Below are positions 44,440 through 53,045 of a stretch of 64,000 bases of DNA, in pieces; position 1 is the first letter of the stretch, and each line of letters starts with the position of its first letter. The DNA is taken from the NCBI RefSeq assembly GCF_009674585.1, contig NZ_WKJP01000001.1, positions 2,724,701-2,788,700 of the forward strand, read 5' to 3'. Made by a program: the position numbers and the translations under genes. Below the pieces are notes generated by a model. The model was given only the letters and a program-made list of their open reading frames with translations, had not been told where the DNA came from and made no database searches. This DNA comes from Haloferax marinisediminis. GTDB lineage: Archaea; Halobacteriota; Halobacteria; Halobacteriales; Haloferacaceae.

Positions 44440-44598
44440 ATGCCTGCGACCCTCGAACTCAAGTGCGCCAACGAGGACTGCGAACTCGACATGTTCGAGT
44501 TGCATTACACCTACGACATGCCCGACGACGTGACGGTTGCGGACTTCTCCTGTCCGTACTGCGGCGAACAGCAGTTCCTCGAGGTGATCGAACTATGA
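44440..44598 (+). CDS. small zinc-ribbon protein (DUF7559-type)
   Basis: A 52-residue protein with two Cys pairs, LKCANEDCELDMF near the N-terminus and FSCPYCGEQQF near residue 40, joined by HYTYDMPDDVTVADFSC. The pattern agrees with the haloarchaeal DUF7559 family as I remember it. The ATG at 44440 is chosen over 44413 because the family starts MPATLE. Its stop overlaps the Hsp20 start by 4 nt (ATGA), so the two are translationally coupled. Confidence 0.82.
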   Translation: MPATLELKCANEDCELDMFELHYTYDMPDDVTVADFSCPYCGEQQFLEVIEL

Positions 44599-45062
44599 GC
44601 GACCTGCGAAAGTTCGGAGAGTCCGCGGCGAACGCGGTCCTCGAACGTGTCGGCCGGGGTGTCAGCCAGATGCAAGAGCGCAAACCGCTCGCGCACGACC
44701 TGCTCGAATCAGACGACGCCTACCTCCTCGTCTTCGACGCACCCGGTGCGCGTGCCGAAGACGTGCAGGTTCGGTTCCTCGACGGCGAAGTCGAACTCCG
44801 CATCGACCGCTTCCGCGAGTTCCACGAGGGATTCGAGATGCGCTTCCCCGGCCGCGGCCTGACGCTCTCCAGTAGCGCGACACTTCCCTCCGATGCCGCC
44901 GTCGAAGCGGCCGAAGGCACGGCGACGGTCAAAAAGAACGGGACGATACAGATTCAGATTCCCAAAGACGACCGTGGCAGCGACATCGAAGTCACGGAAG
45001 AAGACGGCGACGAAGCAGACGAAGACGTCGATTACGGTGACGTCGACGACCAAGACGCCTGA
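44595..45062 (+). CDS. Hsp20/alpha-crystallin-type small heat-shock protein
   Basis: A 155-residue protein with an alpha-crystallin-like beta-sandwich (about 40-125): DDAYLLVFDAPGARAEDVQVRFLDGEVELRIDRFREF, LTLSSSATLPSDAAVEAAEGTATVKKNGTIQIQIPK. The GTATVKKNGTIQIQIP segment corresponds to the A-x-x-x-n-G-v-L motif, although the typical Leu is Ile. The C-terminal tail is very acidic (EEDGDEADEDVDYGDVDD). Expected to be a holdase for unfolded proteins. Coupled to the preceding zinc-ribbon gene. Confidence 0.88.
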   Translation: MSDLRKFGESAANAVLERVGRGVSQMQERKPLAHDLLESDDAYLLVFDAPGARAEDVQVRFLDGEVELRIDRFREFHEGFEMRFPGRGLTLSSSATLPSDAAVEAAEGTATVKKNGTIQIQIPKDDRGSDIEVTEEDGDEADEDVDYGDVDDQDA

Positions 45063-45077
45063 ATAGCACCCTCCTTC

Positions 45078-46217
45078 TCACGACTCGTCGTCGTTGTCGA
45101 CCGTCATCCCGTCGACCACTGCGAACGACTCGTCTCCGTCGAATCGACGCGGGTCGAACGGGTCGGGAACAGAGCTATCTGGGTCTCCGAGCACCTCGCC
45201 CGCGACGAGTTCTCCCATCGCCGGTGCCCACATGAATCCGTGGCCGTGCCACCCGGCGGCGACGTAGAGTCCATCGCCGACTGCGCCGACGAGCGGATTT
45301 CGGTCCGGCGTCGCGCCACAGAGACCGGCCCACGCTCGCTCGACAGTCGGCTCCGTCTTGGTCCGGTGGGTGACAGTACTGAGCGAATCACGGACGAACC
45401 AGTCGTCTGCAGTCGGGTCCCAGTCGTCCGGGTTGGCCTCGACGGGTTCGACGCCGTCACCCGCGAGAACCCCAGATGGGTGCGGCCGGAGGTACGATTC
45501 GTCCGTCGCGTCGTAGACAGTCGGACCCCGGTAGTCACAGTCGCCGACGAGCGCCTGCACGCGGTACGGTTTGAGCGCGATTGGGTATCCGGCTTCGGCG
45601 AGGAGTCGGCGAGAATGGACGCCTGCGGCGACGACGACGGCGTCGAAACGGGCGGTCACAACGTCGTCGACAGCGACTCCCGGCGGGTCTCCCCGAATCG
45701 ACACGGCGTCGCCGAGGCGGAACTCGACACCCATCGCTTCGCACTTCTCGACGAACAGGTCGACGTACGCCGCGGGGTCGGCCCATCCCGCGTTCGCTGC
45801 AACTCCCGCGAGCGCGACGTCGTCTGTTCGAATCGGGAACCGGTCGGCGAGTTCGTAGGCAGTTACAATCGAAACGTCGCGGCCGTGTACCTGCATCCGC
45901 TCGACTGCCTCCGAGAGCGCAGCCGCCCCTGCGTCGTCTCCCTCACGGGCGAGAAACACGTAGGGCGTGTCGTGGAAGACGAACGCACCCTCTCCCGAGA
46001 GCGAGCGAAGTCGAGCCATCGCTCGGTCGGCGACTGCGACGTCGATATCTTCGGCGTAGGCATCGTAACAGATGCCTGCAGCACGACCGGTCATTCCCCC
46101 GCCGGGCGCATCTCGTTCGAAGACAGTCACGCGTGCGCCGTTCTTCGCGAGGTCGTGGGCGACGGTCAGGCCGACGGCACCGGCGCCGACGACAGCGACT
46201 CGCTCGGGAGGCTCCAT
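45078..46217 (-). CDS. FAD-dependent oxidoreductase (DAO family)
   Basis: A 379-residue D-amino-acid-oxidase/glycine-oxidase-like flavoprotein. The FAD Rossmann motif is VAVVGAGAVGLTVAHDLAKNGARVTVFERD. ARFDAVVVAAGVHSRRLLAEAG and the C-terminal GDGLYVAAGWHGHGFMWAPAMGELVA are family hallmarks. The likely substrate is an amine or amino acid, but cannot be named from sequence. It lies 69 nt downstream of the TIM-barrel protein on the same strand. Confidence 0.9.
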   Translation of the reverse strand: MEPPERVAVVGAGAVGLTVAHDLAKNGARVTVFERDAPGGGMTGRAAGICYDAYAEDIDVAVADRAMARLRSLSGEGAFVFHDTPYVFLAREGDDAGAAALSEAVERMQVHGRDVSIVTAYELADRFPIRTDDVALAGVAANAGWADPAAYVDLFVEKCEAMGVEFRLGDAVSIRGDPPGVAVDDVVTARFDAVVVAAGVHSRRLLAEAGYPIALKPYRVQALVGDCDYRGPTVYDATDESYLRPHPSGVLAGDGVEPVEANPDDWDPTADDWFVRDSLSTVTHRTKTEPTVERAWAGLCGATPDRNPLVGAVGDGLYVAAGWHGHGFMWAPAMGELVAGEVLGDPDSSVPDPFDPRRFDGDESFAVVDGMTVDNDDES

Positions 46218-46286
46218 ACTGCGCGCTGGGTCGTGATACTACTTGAAAGAGCGGGGAAAATCGACGCGACGCGGTTGGTTGTCCAG

Positions 46287-47069
46287 TTACTGCACGAACT
46301 CGTCGACACCGCGCGCAGGGTACCCCACGAAGAGGTCGACGCCGATGTCGCGAAGCTCGTCGATGCGGCGACGAACGTCCGCGACAGACCCGATGAGTGC
46401 GTAGTCGCGAGCGGCTTTGACAAGAACCTCACGCGCGCGACCCTCGGCCGACGAGTCTGTGGATGCACCGTCGGGGAGTGCCCGAGCGACGGGGCGTCGC
46501 CGCGAGATATACGCGCCGACCGCGTCGAGAATCTCGTCTTCGTCGTCCGTCAGGACGGTCGGTGCGTAGAGGGCGACTTCGCCGTCGAACCCGGCGGCGC
46601 GAAGCGCACGAACGTCTCGGCGTGTCGACCGGGAGAGGAGTTCGTACTGTGTTCCCCCGGCCGCGAGGGCGATACGCTCGATGCCTTCGGTGCCGACCCA
46701 CGCGTCAGGTGCGCGCTCTCTGGCGGCCCCGAGTCGGGGAGCGACCGGTCGGCCTTTCTCTTCGTCAGTCAGGTAGGCGGGGTGCCCCGCCACGAGTACC
46801 TGCTGGATACCGTCGGGAAGCCACTCGTACAGTGAGTCGTCGCCGAGTGGGTCGAAGCCATCTGCTCGAACTGGCGTCGTCAGCCTGACCTCCTTCTCCG
46901 CGGTGAGCGTTTCGAGCGTCTCGGCATCAGGAATCTGATGGTGACCCTCGTAGTCGATAGCGACGATATCTAACGGGATATCGAGCGCTCGACGCACGTC
47001 ACACTCTGCGGGTTTGAGTGCGACAGCGTCCAATCCAGCTTTCGAGACCGCGCGACTGGCGGTCAGCAT
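46287..47069 (-). CDS. luciferase-like/TIM-barrel conserved protein
   Basis: A 260-residue protein lacking clear motifs. The C-terminus, YALIGSVADVRRRIDELRDIGVDLFVGYPARG, resembles the end of F420- or FMN-dependent luciferase-like enzymes. VALYAPTVLTDDEDEILDAVGAYISRR is also compatible with that fold. The N-terminal half (LDAVALKPAECDVRRALDIPLDIVAIDYEGH) is not convincing for any named family. It may be a haloarchaeal DUF protein. The following FAD oxidoreductase gene on the same strand could be functionally linked. Confidence 0.72.
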   Translation of the reverse strand: MLTASRAVSKAGLDAVALKPAECDVRRALDIPLDIVAIDYEGHHQIPDAETLETLTAEKEVRLTTPVRADGFDPLGDDSLYEWLPDGIQQVLVAGHPAYLTDEEKGRPVAPRLGAARERAPDAWVGTEGIERIALAAGGTQYELLSRSTRRDVRALRAAGFDGEVALYAPTVLTDDEDEILDAVGAYISRRRPVARALPDGASTDSSAEGRAREVLVKAARDYALIGSVADVRRRIDELRDIGVDLFVGYPARGVDEFVQ

Positions 47070-47459
47070 GCTATCACCACAAAAATTTCAGTACCGTCGC
47101 GGAACGCGATCCATCGTCTGTGCGACCATGTGAAAGCGGATACCGCAGATGAGGGCAAAACCCTGTCGGTGACGGCGAGGCTGACCACTCCGTACGGGGG
47201 TTATATACCTGCGTCGCCGCCGACCCGACAACTGTCGGGATAGTACGACAAACCCTCTCATTCCCGTACAGCTGTCTGTCAGCTCTCGGAGCAATAGAAT
47301 TGCGCGTTTTTCACTTTTTTCAGTGCCAGTAAAACACAGTTTTCAACCGAACCACGGTCTGAGAATCGATTTCGGTGATTCCCAGTTCCAGAGATTCGAA
47401 AATCACTCTCCGTTTATATGGTATGTCCGGCCGTCGATTCAGATGTAAGGTGAACTAAG
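47070..47459. other. 390-bp divergent intergenic region
   Basis: No credible gene is present. It contains a 16-bp hairpin or palindrome, cccgacaactgtcggg (47224-47239). There are T-rich stretches at about 47310-47330 (gtttttcacttttttc). A clear TATA box, gtttatatgg (47412-47421), with an aaggtga purine stretch lies before the DoxX ATG. A TATA-like gttatatac at about 47199-47207 may serve the leftward gene. The length and structure suggest regulated divergent transcription. Confidence 0.55.
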
Positions 47460-47990
47460 ATGGCCGCAACTGGACAAATCGAGATGCTGGGGAACCGCTT
47501 GGACTTCGACTACTCGCAGGGCGTCACGGGATACGTGCTCCTGCTCACCCGTATCCTCACGGGATACTGGTTCCTCCACGCGGGATGGGGGAAGCTGATG
47601 GCACCAGAACCGTTCGCGGCAGGTGGCTGGCTGGCCAACGCGACCGGTGGCTCGCCAATCCACGGCTTCTTCGTCTTCGCGGCGAACACCCCGTGGCTGC
47701 TCGACCTGACGAACTTCATGATTCCGGTCGGTGAGTTCCTCATCGGGCTCGGCATCCTCGTCGGAGCGTTCACCCGCCTCGCCGCCTTCTTCGGTGGCGT
47801 CCTGATGGTGTTCTTCTACCTCGGGAACGCCGACTGGGGACACGGCCTGGTCAACGGTGACCTCTTCGGCTTCATGATGTTCGCCATCGTCGGCACCCTC
47901 GCCGCAGGGCGCATCTACGGCCTCGACACCATCATCGAGAAGATGGAGTTCGTCCGACAACGCCCGGCCCTCAAGTACCTCCTCGGCTGA
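47460..47990 (+). CDS. DoxX-family membrane protein
   Basis: A 176-residue protein with four membrane helices (VTGYVLLLTRILTGYWFLHAGWGKL; FMIPVGEFLIGLGILVGAF; LAAFFGGVLMVFFYLG; LFGFMMFAIVGTLAAG). The DoxX signature R-x-x-x-x-x-x-F-x-x-(A/G)-x-x-K is seen in LTRILTGYWFLHAGWGKLM. DoxX-type proteins act in thiosulfate:quinone oxidation or redox stress in some archaea and bacteria. No sulfur genes are nearby. Strong promoter at 47412. A T6 run (48031-48036) after the stop is a likely terminator. Confidence 0.9.
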   Translation: MAATGQIEMLGNRLDFDYSQGVTGYVLLLTRILTGYWFLHAGWGKLMAPEPFAAGGWLANATGGSPIHGFFVFAANTPWLLDLTNFMIPVGEFLIGLGILVGAFTRLAAFFGGVLMVFFYLGNADWGHGLVNGDLFGFMMFAIVGTLAAGRIYGLDTIIEKMEFVRQRPALKYLLG

Positions 47991-48030
47991 ACGGCCACGG
48001 ACGGCCATTCGGGTGGGAGGTGGGCTGAAC

Positions 48031-48036
48031 TTTTTT
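48031..48036 (+). terminator. T-run terminator after doxX-like gene
   Basis: A run of six T bases (gaacttttttatcg) lies 41 nt after the stop codon of the DoxX gene, 9 nt before the convergent Nudix gene's stop. Archaeal RNA polymerase terminates at such oligo-T tracts without a required hairpin. Confidence 0.5.
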
Positions 48037-48044
48037 ATCGAACG

Positions 48045-48641
48045 TTACACCGGATAGTCAGCGTCAGGGTCGACCACACGGTCGACTTCTGGCGGGACTT
48101 CCCACTCAGTCGTGAGTTCCAGAAGTTGGACGAGCATTCGACCCGTCGCACCCCAGACGGTGTACCCGTCGACGTGGAAGAAGTGGAGTCGGATCTCGCC
48201 GTACTTGGGGTGGTCCCGAAGCTCCGACTCGTAGTTCGACCGGTCGGTGAGTTCGTCGACTGCGAGTGCCGCGATCTCGGCGACTTCTCGGTGGTCTGGG
48301 TCGTACTCTCGGTCCGGGATGGTCGCGACGAACGGGGTCACAGCGTAATCTGTCACCGTGAGAATGTCGTCGAGTTGGCCGTGGAACGAGACTTCCTCGG
48401 GTCGAAGGCCAATCTCTTCGTTGGACTCGCGGAGGGCAGTCGCTTGAAGGTCGGTGTCGGCGGGTTCGCGCCCGCCGCCGGGGAAACTCATCTGACCGGG
48501 ATGTTCGCCGAGGTGGTCGGCCCGCTTCGTGAACAGAATGTGCGGCCGCTCGTCACGGTACAGTACGGGGGCGATGACCGCCGCCCGTCGTCCCGCCTCG
48601 ACTGTCACCGGTTCGTGTCGGGTGACGCCCGCGAGGTCCAT
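48045..48641 (-). CDS. Nudix hydrolase (CoA pyrophosphatase-like)
   Basis: A 198-residue Nudix protein with the box FPGGGREPADTDLQATALRESNEEIGL (about 53-77). KRADHLGEHPGQMSFPGG is the upstream motif typical of CoA diphosphatase (NudL-type) enzymes, and the C-terminal YTVWGATGRMLVQLLEL completes the family match. It would hydrolyse CoA or related nucleotide diphosphates. The ATG at 48641 lies two codons after a GTG, so both are possible. The DUF7109-type gene is next upstream on the same strand, 29 nt away. Confidence 0.92.
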   Translation of the reverse strand: MDLAGVTRHEPVTVEAGRRAAVIAPVLYRDERPHILFTKRADHLGEHPGQMSFPGGGREPADTDLQATALRESNEEIGLRPEEVSFHGQLDDILTVTDYAVTPFVATIPDREYDPDHREVAEIAALAVDELTDRSNYESELRDHPKYGEIRLHFFHVDGYTVWGATGRMLVQLLELTTEWEVPPEVDRVVDPDADYPV

Positions 48642-48670
48642 CGTCACGAGTCGTAAAGTGATGACACGAC

Positions 48671-49159
48671 TTAGGCCTGCCCCTCTTCGGCCAATGCTGC
48701 GTCGAGTTTGTCTCTAATCGACGCCACGTCGGCGTCGGCCCACGCTTCGAGGTCGTACGTCACGTCGAGTAAGCGGGCGATTTCGTCGATGTCGCCCGAC
48801 TGGACGGCGCGCGCGGCGGCACCGCGGAGGCGAGATTCGACCTGTTCGACGAGGTCGTTCCGGGGGACGTCACGGACGGGATAGTCGAGGATGTGGGGCA
48901 AGTCCTCCGCTCGCGGCGGCAACGTGGGGAAGGCCATCGGGCCGACGGTGAGGAGTTCGTCGTCCGCCTCGTCGGAGTCGTAGGCGACGAGGTAGTACGC
49001 GTCGACCGCGTCCGAGATCGCGCCAGAGAGGGCGTCCGTATCCGTCTCACGCCCCTCTTTGAACGCCAGTTCGTCGAGTGCATCTTCGAGTTCGGTACGG
49101 GTGAGCGCGCCGAAGAGGTCGACGATACCGGCGAGGTCGTCGTAGGTCGACTCGCTCAT
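48671..49159 (-). CDS. conserved haloarchaeal protein (DUF7109-type)
   Basis: A 162-residue acidic protein. YDDLAGIVDLFGALTRTELEDALDELAFKEG at the N-terminus looks like a helical pair with a HTH-like turn, followed by DAYYLVAYDSDEADDELLTVGPMAFPTLPPRAEDLPHILDYP. I believe this is the DUF7109 family, with no known function. Its ATG overlaps the stop of the upstream glycosyltransferase by 4 nt (49156-49159), so the two are co-translated. The ATG at 49237 would lie inside that gene. Confidence 0.82.
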   Translation of the reverse strand: MSESTYDDLAGIVDLFGALTRTELEDALDELAFKEGRETDTDALSGAISDAVDAYYLVAYDSDEADDELLTVGPMAFPTLPPRAEDLPHILDYPVRDVPRNDLVEQVESRLRGAAARAVQSGDIDEIARLLDVTYDLEAWADADVASIRDKLDAALAEEGQA

Positions 49160-50256
49160 TGTTCCTCCCGTTTCGCATCGATGTCGGCGCGCGAGGCAGC
49201 CAACACGTCTTCGGGCGACAGCGGTGCGTCCGCCCACGGCGGAAGTCGCGTGTCTTCTCCAGGTTCGGAGATTGCCTGTGCGTACGTCTCGACCTGTTCG
49301 CGTTCGTCGGTCCGGTCGTAGTCGAACCCGTTGAACGCCGCGTCCGCGGCGTACTGTTCGACGAACTGGTAGCCAGTCTCGCGGTAGCGCTCGGCGAGTG
49401 TCTCAAAGTCGGGCGTCCCGCCGTGTTCGACGACGGTCTGGAGGAGTGTCTGACCGACCGACTCGCTCATCTCCGACAGGCCAGTCGGCCCGCTGACTGC
49501 CCGGTGGTCGTGTTCGTACGCGCCGAGGTCCACCTGCGCGCTCCTATCGAATCCGGCGTGGGCGAACGCGTCGCCGAGTGTTCCGACTTCGAGTCCCCAC
49601 GACCGAGGCGAACGCATCTGTCGTGCGAGGTCACCCGTCATCGCGAACTCGCCGGCGAGGGCGTACCGGAACGATTCGAGATAGTGGACGATTGGCGCGT
49701 TCGTCTCGGCTGCCAGCGTTCGGACGAGCGGGGCGTAGAAGAGTCGAAAGAGTCGTCCGTAGAGTTTGCCGTCTTCGACGCGGGCGTAGTAGCCCTTCGA
49801 GAAGTCGTGTCCGTGTGCGAGCGGAAACAGCAGTCGTGAGACGTACCGCTCGTCGTATGTCTTGGTGTCCGCGTCGTGGACGACGACGTAGTCTTCGCGG
49901 GCGGCGCATCCGAGGGCGAGCCACACGTCCCGTCCCTTCCCTCGGGCACCGTCGATACCACTCTCTTCGAGTAGGTCCCCGACGCGCGGGCCATCGCACC
50001 AAACCACGTCGAGCGGCAGGTCGAACTCCGCCAGCCAGTCGACGAAGGGGACGACACGGTCGGCGGGGGCACGAAGCGGAACGACGACGCGTGCGGGCGA
50101 GAGCGACTCCAAGGTCGAGAGAACGCGCTCGGCGGCGAGGCCGGCGTACTCCCGTTCTGTCATGGGGACGACGACGGCCGCGCGGTCGGTGGGCGCGTCG
50201 GGGACCGTCCCTGAGAGGTCGTGGAGCGTCGTGACCCGCTCTTGTACGTACTCCAT
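49156..50256 (-). CDS. glucosyl-3-phosphoglycerate synthase-like glycosyltransferase
   Basis: A 366-residue GT81-type enzyme. VVVHDADTKTYDERYVSRLLFPLAHGHDFSKGYYAR contains the metal-binding DAD motif and the SKGYYAR block found in GpgS/MpgS-like synthases. SWGLEVGTLGDAFAHAG also fits. GpgS makes glucosyl-3-phosphoglycerate from an NDP-sugar, leading to glucosylglycerate or other products. A dedicated phosphatase gene is not adjacent, so the product is uncertain. The ATG at 50256 was chosen because upstream sequence is Pro/Arg-rich and not family-like. Confidence 0.85.
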   Translation of the reverse strand: MEYVQERVTTLHDLSGTVPDAPTDRAAVVVPMTEREYAGLAAERVLSTLESLSPARVVVPLRAPADRVVPFVDWLAEFDLPLDVVWCDGPRVGDLLEESGIDGARGKGRDVWLALGCAAREDYVVVHDADTKTYDERYVSRLLFPLAHGHDFSKGYYARVEDGKLYGRLFRLFYAPLVRTLAAETNAPIVHYLESFRYALAGEFAMTGDLARQMRSPRSWGLEVGTLGDAFAHAGFDRSAQVDLGAYEHDHRAVSGPTGLSEMSESVGQTLLQTVVEHGGTPDFETLAERYRETGYQFVEQYAADAAFNGFDYDRTDEREQVETYAQAISEPGEDTRLPPWADAPLSPEDVLAASRADIDAKREEQ

Positions 50257-50382
50257 CGTATCGGTGGTTGGACTCGGTGAGCAAAAGTGCGGCGAGAGTC
50301 GGGGTCGACGGTGGGTGTGAGTCGAGGGTTGTCTGTCGGGGCGAGTCGAGGGCAATCGGTGGGTTCGACCCGACGTGGAGAC

Positions 50383-51579
50383 CTAGTTAGGAATCCGTCC
50401 GGCGCGCTGGAACACGACCAGTCCGGCGACGACGACACCGAGTCCGAGAGCGAACCCGATGAACACTTCGTCGAACGTGTAGCCGACGTCGGTGAGATAC
50501 CCGACAGCGCCCGACCCGCTGGCCTGGAAAATCATCATCCCGAACGAGTAGGCCGCGTAGGCACTTCCGCGACTCTCGTCGGGAAGCGTGCCGAGCAGGT
50601 AGGCGTCGAGTGCTGGAAACAGGCTGTGGATGACGTAGCCGAGGACGGCCGTGACGGCGAGGAGCGCGAGGAAGCCAGTCGTCTGTGTGAGGACGAGCAC
50701 CGAGGCGACGAACGCGACGAGGACGCTGAGGATGTAGGGGACGCGCGGCAGTCTGTCGGCGAGACGGCCCGAGAGGAAGAACGCCGGAACGCCCGCCCCG
50801 AAGACGACTGTGAGCATGTTTCGTGCTGTCGCCGCTTGGAGGCCCTTCGTCTCCATGTACAGTTCGTAGAAGTTGAACAGTCCCTGCCAGACGAATCCGG
50901 TGAATCCGAGGATGACGATGCCAGTGAGGATGATGCGCCACTCCTTTCGAACGGCGCCCAACAGGTCACGGTCCGTCGAACCGGCTTCCGGCAAGTCTGT
51001 CGAGCGTGCCGCGAAGAAGAGCGCGACTGTGACGACGGCGGCGGCGACACCGATACAGACGAAGACGAGTTGCCACGACGCCGAGACGAATCCGTATCGA
51101 GCCACGATATCTGGGCCGACAGCGAGGACGAGCGTGACGAATGGTGCGACGCCGACGGCAGCGAGTTGACTCGCGGTGCCATGGATACCCATCGCGCGGC
51201 CCACACGCTCTGGGTACAGTTCGCTGACGAGCGGATTTGCGGCGACGAAGTACGCGCCCGAGGCGAGACCCATGGACGCAGCACCGACCATCAGCATCTC
51301 GATGGTTTGCGCACTGGCAGTCAACGCAGAGGCGGCGACGAGGATGACACCGGTCCCGAGGACGACGTAGTGGCGGGGGACGCGTGTGAGTATCCACCCC
51401 GTTGGCATGCGGAGGCTGGCACTGCCAAGCCAGACGAGCGTCGCGACGAGTCCGACTGTTGCCCGATTCACTTCGAAGAACGTAATGAACTCTCCGAGGA
51501 GGGGCGCAAAGACGATTCGCGCGAGATTGACGAGGAAGATCATTCCGCAGAGCGTCCCAAAGAGGCGGCCACGTGACAC
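50383..51579 (-). CDS. MFS transporter
   Basis: A 398-residue protein with 12 predicted membrane helices and the MFS loop signature PTGWILTRVPRHYVVLGTGVI (G-x-x-x-D-R-like motif A between helices 2 and 3). A second copy, SGRLADRLPRVPYIL, lies between helices 8 and 9. The substrate cannot be predicted. It begins with a GTG at 51579; the first in-frame ATG is at 51543 inside the first helix, so the GTG start is more likely. Divergent from the zinc-finger micro-protein. Confidence 0.9.
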   Translation of the reverse strand: MSRGRLFGTLCGMIFLVNLARIVFAPLLGEFITFFEVNRATVGLVATLVWLGSASLRMPTGWILTRVPRHYVVLGTGVILVAASALTASAQTIEMLMVGAASMGLASGAYFVAANPLVSELYPERVGRAMGIHGTASQLAAVGVAPFVTLVLAVGPDIVARYGFVSASWQLVFVCIGVAAAVVTVALFFAARSTDLPEAGSTDRDLLGAVRKEWRIILTGIVILGFTGFVWQGLFNFYELYMETKGLQAATARNMLTVVFGAGVPAFFLSGRLADRLPRVPYILSVLVAFVASVLVLTQTTGFLALLAVTAVLGYVIHSLFPALDAYLLGTLPDESRGSAYAAYSFGMMIFQASGSGAVGYLTDVGYTFDEVFIGFALGLGVVVAGLVVFQRAGRIPN

Positions 51580-51678
51580 GCTCGAAAGCGAGCACCGAGT
51601 GGTGACAACCCTTTCGAACCGAGATTCGATTACCGGGTCGCCGGCGGGTTTTTATGTTCGTTGCACAAACGAATATTC

Positions 51679-51849
51679 ATGAAGACAACGCGGAAGGGCC
51701 TTCGAGACGGCGAATTGGATAAAGACACGTACGGCCGACTGACGTGTTCCGAGTGCGGCGACTCCTTGAAAAAGAAGAACGACCCGGACGAAGTGTTCTC
51801 GCTTCGTATCTGCCCGGACTGCGGAACGCAGTGGAAAGAACTCAGATAG
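51679..51849 (+). CDS. HVO_0758-type zinc-finger micro-protein
   Basis: A 56-residue protein with two CxxC pairs, RLTCSECGDSL (about 22-31) and RICPDCGTQW (about 45-54), separated by a charged KKKNDPDEVFSL loop. It begins MKTTRKGLRDGELDKDTYG and corresponds, by memory, to the HVO_0758 family zinc-finger micro-proteins of haloarchaea. A TATA-like ttttta at 51648-51654 sits about 27 nt upstream of the ATG, indicating a leaderless message. Exact function is unknown. Confidence 0.88.
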   Translation: MKTTRKGLRDGELDKDTYGRLTCSECGDSLKKKNDPDEVFSLRICPDCGTQWKELR

Positions 51850-51879
51850 AGACGGATACGGACAGACCGACGACCAGCG

Positions 51880-52971
51880 TCACTCGAAGACCGAATCGAA
51901 TACCCGCGCACCAAGCGGGTCGAACGTGCCGGCTGCGACATTCTCTGCAACGTGTTCAGGCGACGACGCACCGACCAACGCGGCAGTGACACCCGGCGCA
52001 CTCCGTGAGAAGTTGAGCGCACGTTGTGCAAACGTATCTCCCGAGAGCACTCCGTCGACCGCCTCCGGAATCTCGGTCGCGAGGTCACCCTGTGCGAGAC
52101 TCGCGCTGGTGAAGACGTGGAGGCCGTGTTCGTGTGCGTACCACAGCGCACTCGTCAGCTCTCCAGCTTCGGTCTCGTGGACGTCGGCGGTGAACGCGTC
52201 GGCCATCACGACGTTGAACGGCAGTTGAATCGCTTCGAGTCCCGACTCCTCGTTTCCGACTGTCTCGGCCGCACGTTCGGCCCGTCGGACGACTTCGGGC
52301 AGCGAGAGGTACGAGTCGTGGTCAGGCGCGACGCGGAACGCCTCCCACGAGGCGACGCCATACCGGCCGATGTCATCCGCGGCGACCCGTCGTTCGAGTA
52401 CTTCGAAGGCCGCTTCGATGCGGTCGTACACCGTCTCTCGGTCGGTGATAGCCAACTGCGTCTCGGGGTTGTGGAGATAGTAGAGGTCGATGTGGTCGAG
52501 ACCCGTCAGGTCGAGTGAGCGGTCGACCATCTCGTCGACGAAGTTCGGTGCGATGGTGTGGCTTCCGTGAGCGAGTTCGTCGGCGCTCGCGAGGCCGCTG
52601 TCGAGGACTGTCTCTCGGATGTACGCCCCGGGGTTGTCGGGGCGTGAGCGGTCGAAGGGAACGAACCCTGCCTTCGAGGCGACGACGACTGCATCACGGT
52701 CGATATCCGCGTCGCGGAGCGCGTCACCGACCACGCGCTCTGAGCGCCCGTGGCGGTAGTTCGAGGCCGTGTCCACGAGGTTGATGCCGCTCTCCAGTGC
52801 GAGGACGAGCGACTCGTGGTATCGGTCGTCTACTTCGTCGGTCGGCTCACCCAGGTACGTTCCGATACCGATACTCGAGACGACGCCGGGTCCGAATCGA
52901 CGGAAGAAGGTCCTGCCAAAACTGTCGCCGAAGCGGTCGCGGTAGGCCCACGTTCCCGGTCCTGTAGCCAT
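51880..52971 (-). CDS. aldo/keto reductase family protein
   Basis: A 363-residue (alpha/beta)8-barrel NAD(P)H-dependent oxidoreductase-like protein. The catalytic tetrad is represented by D and Y in VDTASNYRHGRSE, K in ASKAGFVPFD and H in YYLHNPETQL. GSHTIAPNFVDEMVDRSLDLTGLDHIDLYYLHNPE and SWEAFRVAPD are also family features. ALVGASSPEHVAENV near the C-terminus forms the cofactor-binding end. Substrate unknown. Confidence 0.9.
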   Translation of the reverse strand: MATGPGTWAYRDRFGDSFGRTFFRRFGPGVVSSIGIGTYLGEPTDEVDDRYHESLVLALESGINLVDTASNYRHGRSERVVGDALRDADIDRDAVVVASKAGFVPFDRSRPDNPGAYIRETVLDSGLASADELAHGSHTIAPNFVDEMVDRSLDLTGLDHIDLYYLHNPETQLAITDRETVYDRIEAAFEVLERRVAADDIGRYGVASWEAFRVAPDHDSYLSLPEVVRRAERAAETVGNEESGLEAIQLPFNVVMADAFTADVHETEAGELTSALWYAHEHGLHVFTSASLAQGDLATEIPEAVDGVLSGDTFAQRALNFSRSAPGVTAALVGASSPEHVAENVAAGTFDPLGARVFDSVFE

Positions 52972-53045
52972 GTCCGAGGCTAGGAAGGCCGACGATTAAG
53001 GGCCACCGGTCGAACGCCGGACGCGTCCGTCGAAGAAGGAGTGTC

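Noticed and set aside
45240..46835. 531-residue + strand frame across two minus-strand genes
   Set aside because: It crosses the FAD oxidoreductase and the luciferase-like gene and the gap between them, and has no domain. The minus-strand genes have family motifs.
50287..51576. 429-residue + strand frame opposite the MFS gene
   Set aside because: Very charged antisense translation of a hydrophobic membrane protein, typical of a shadow.
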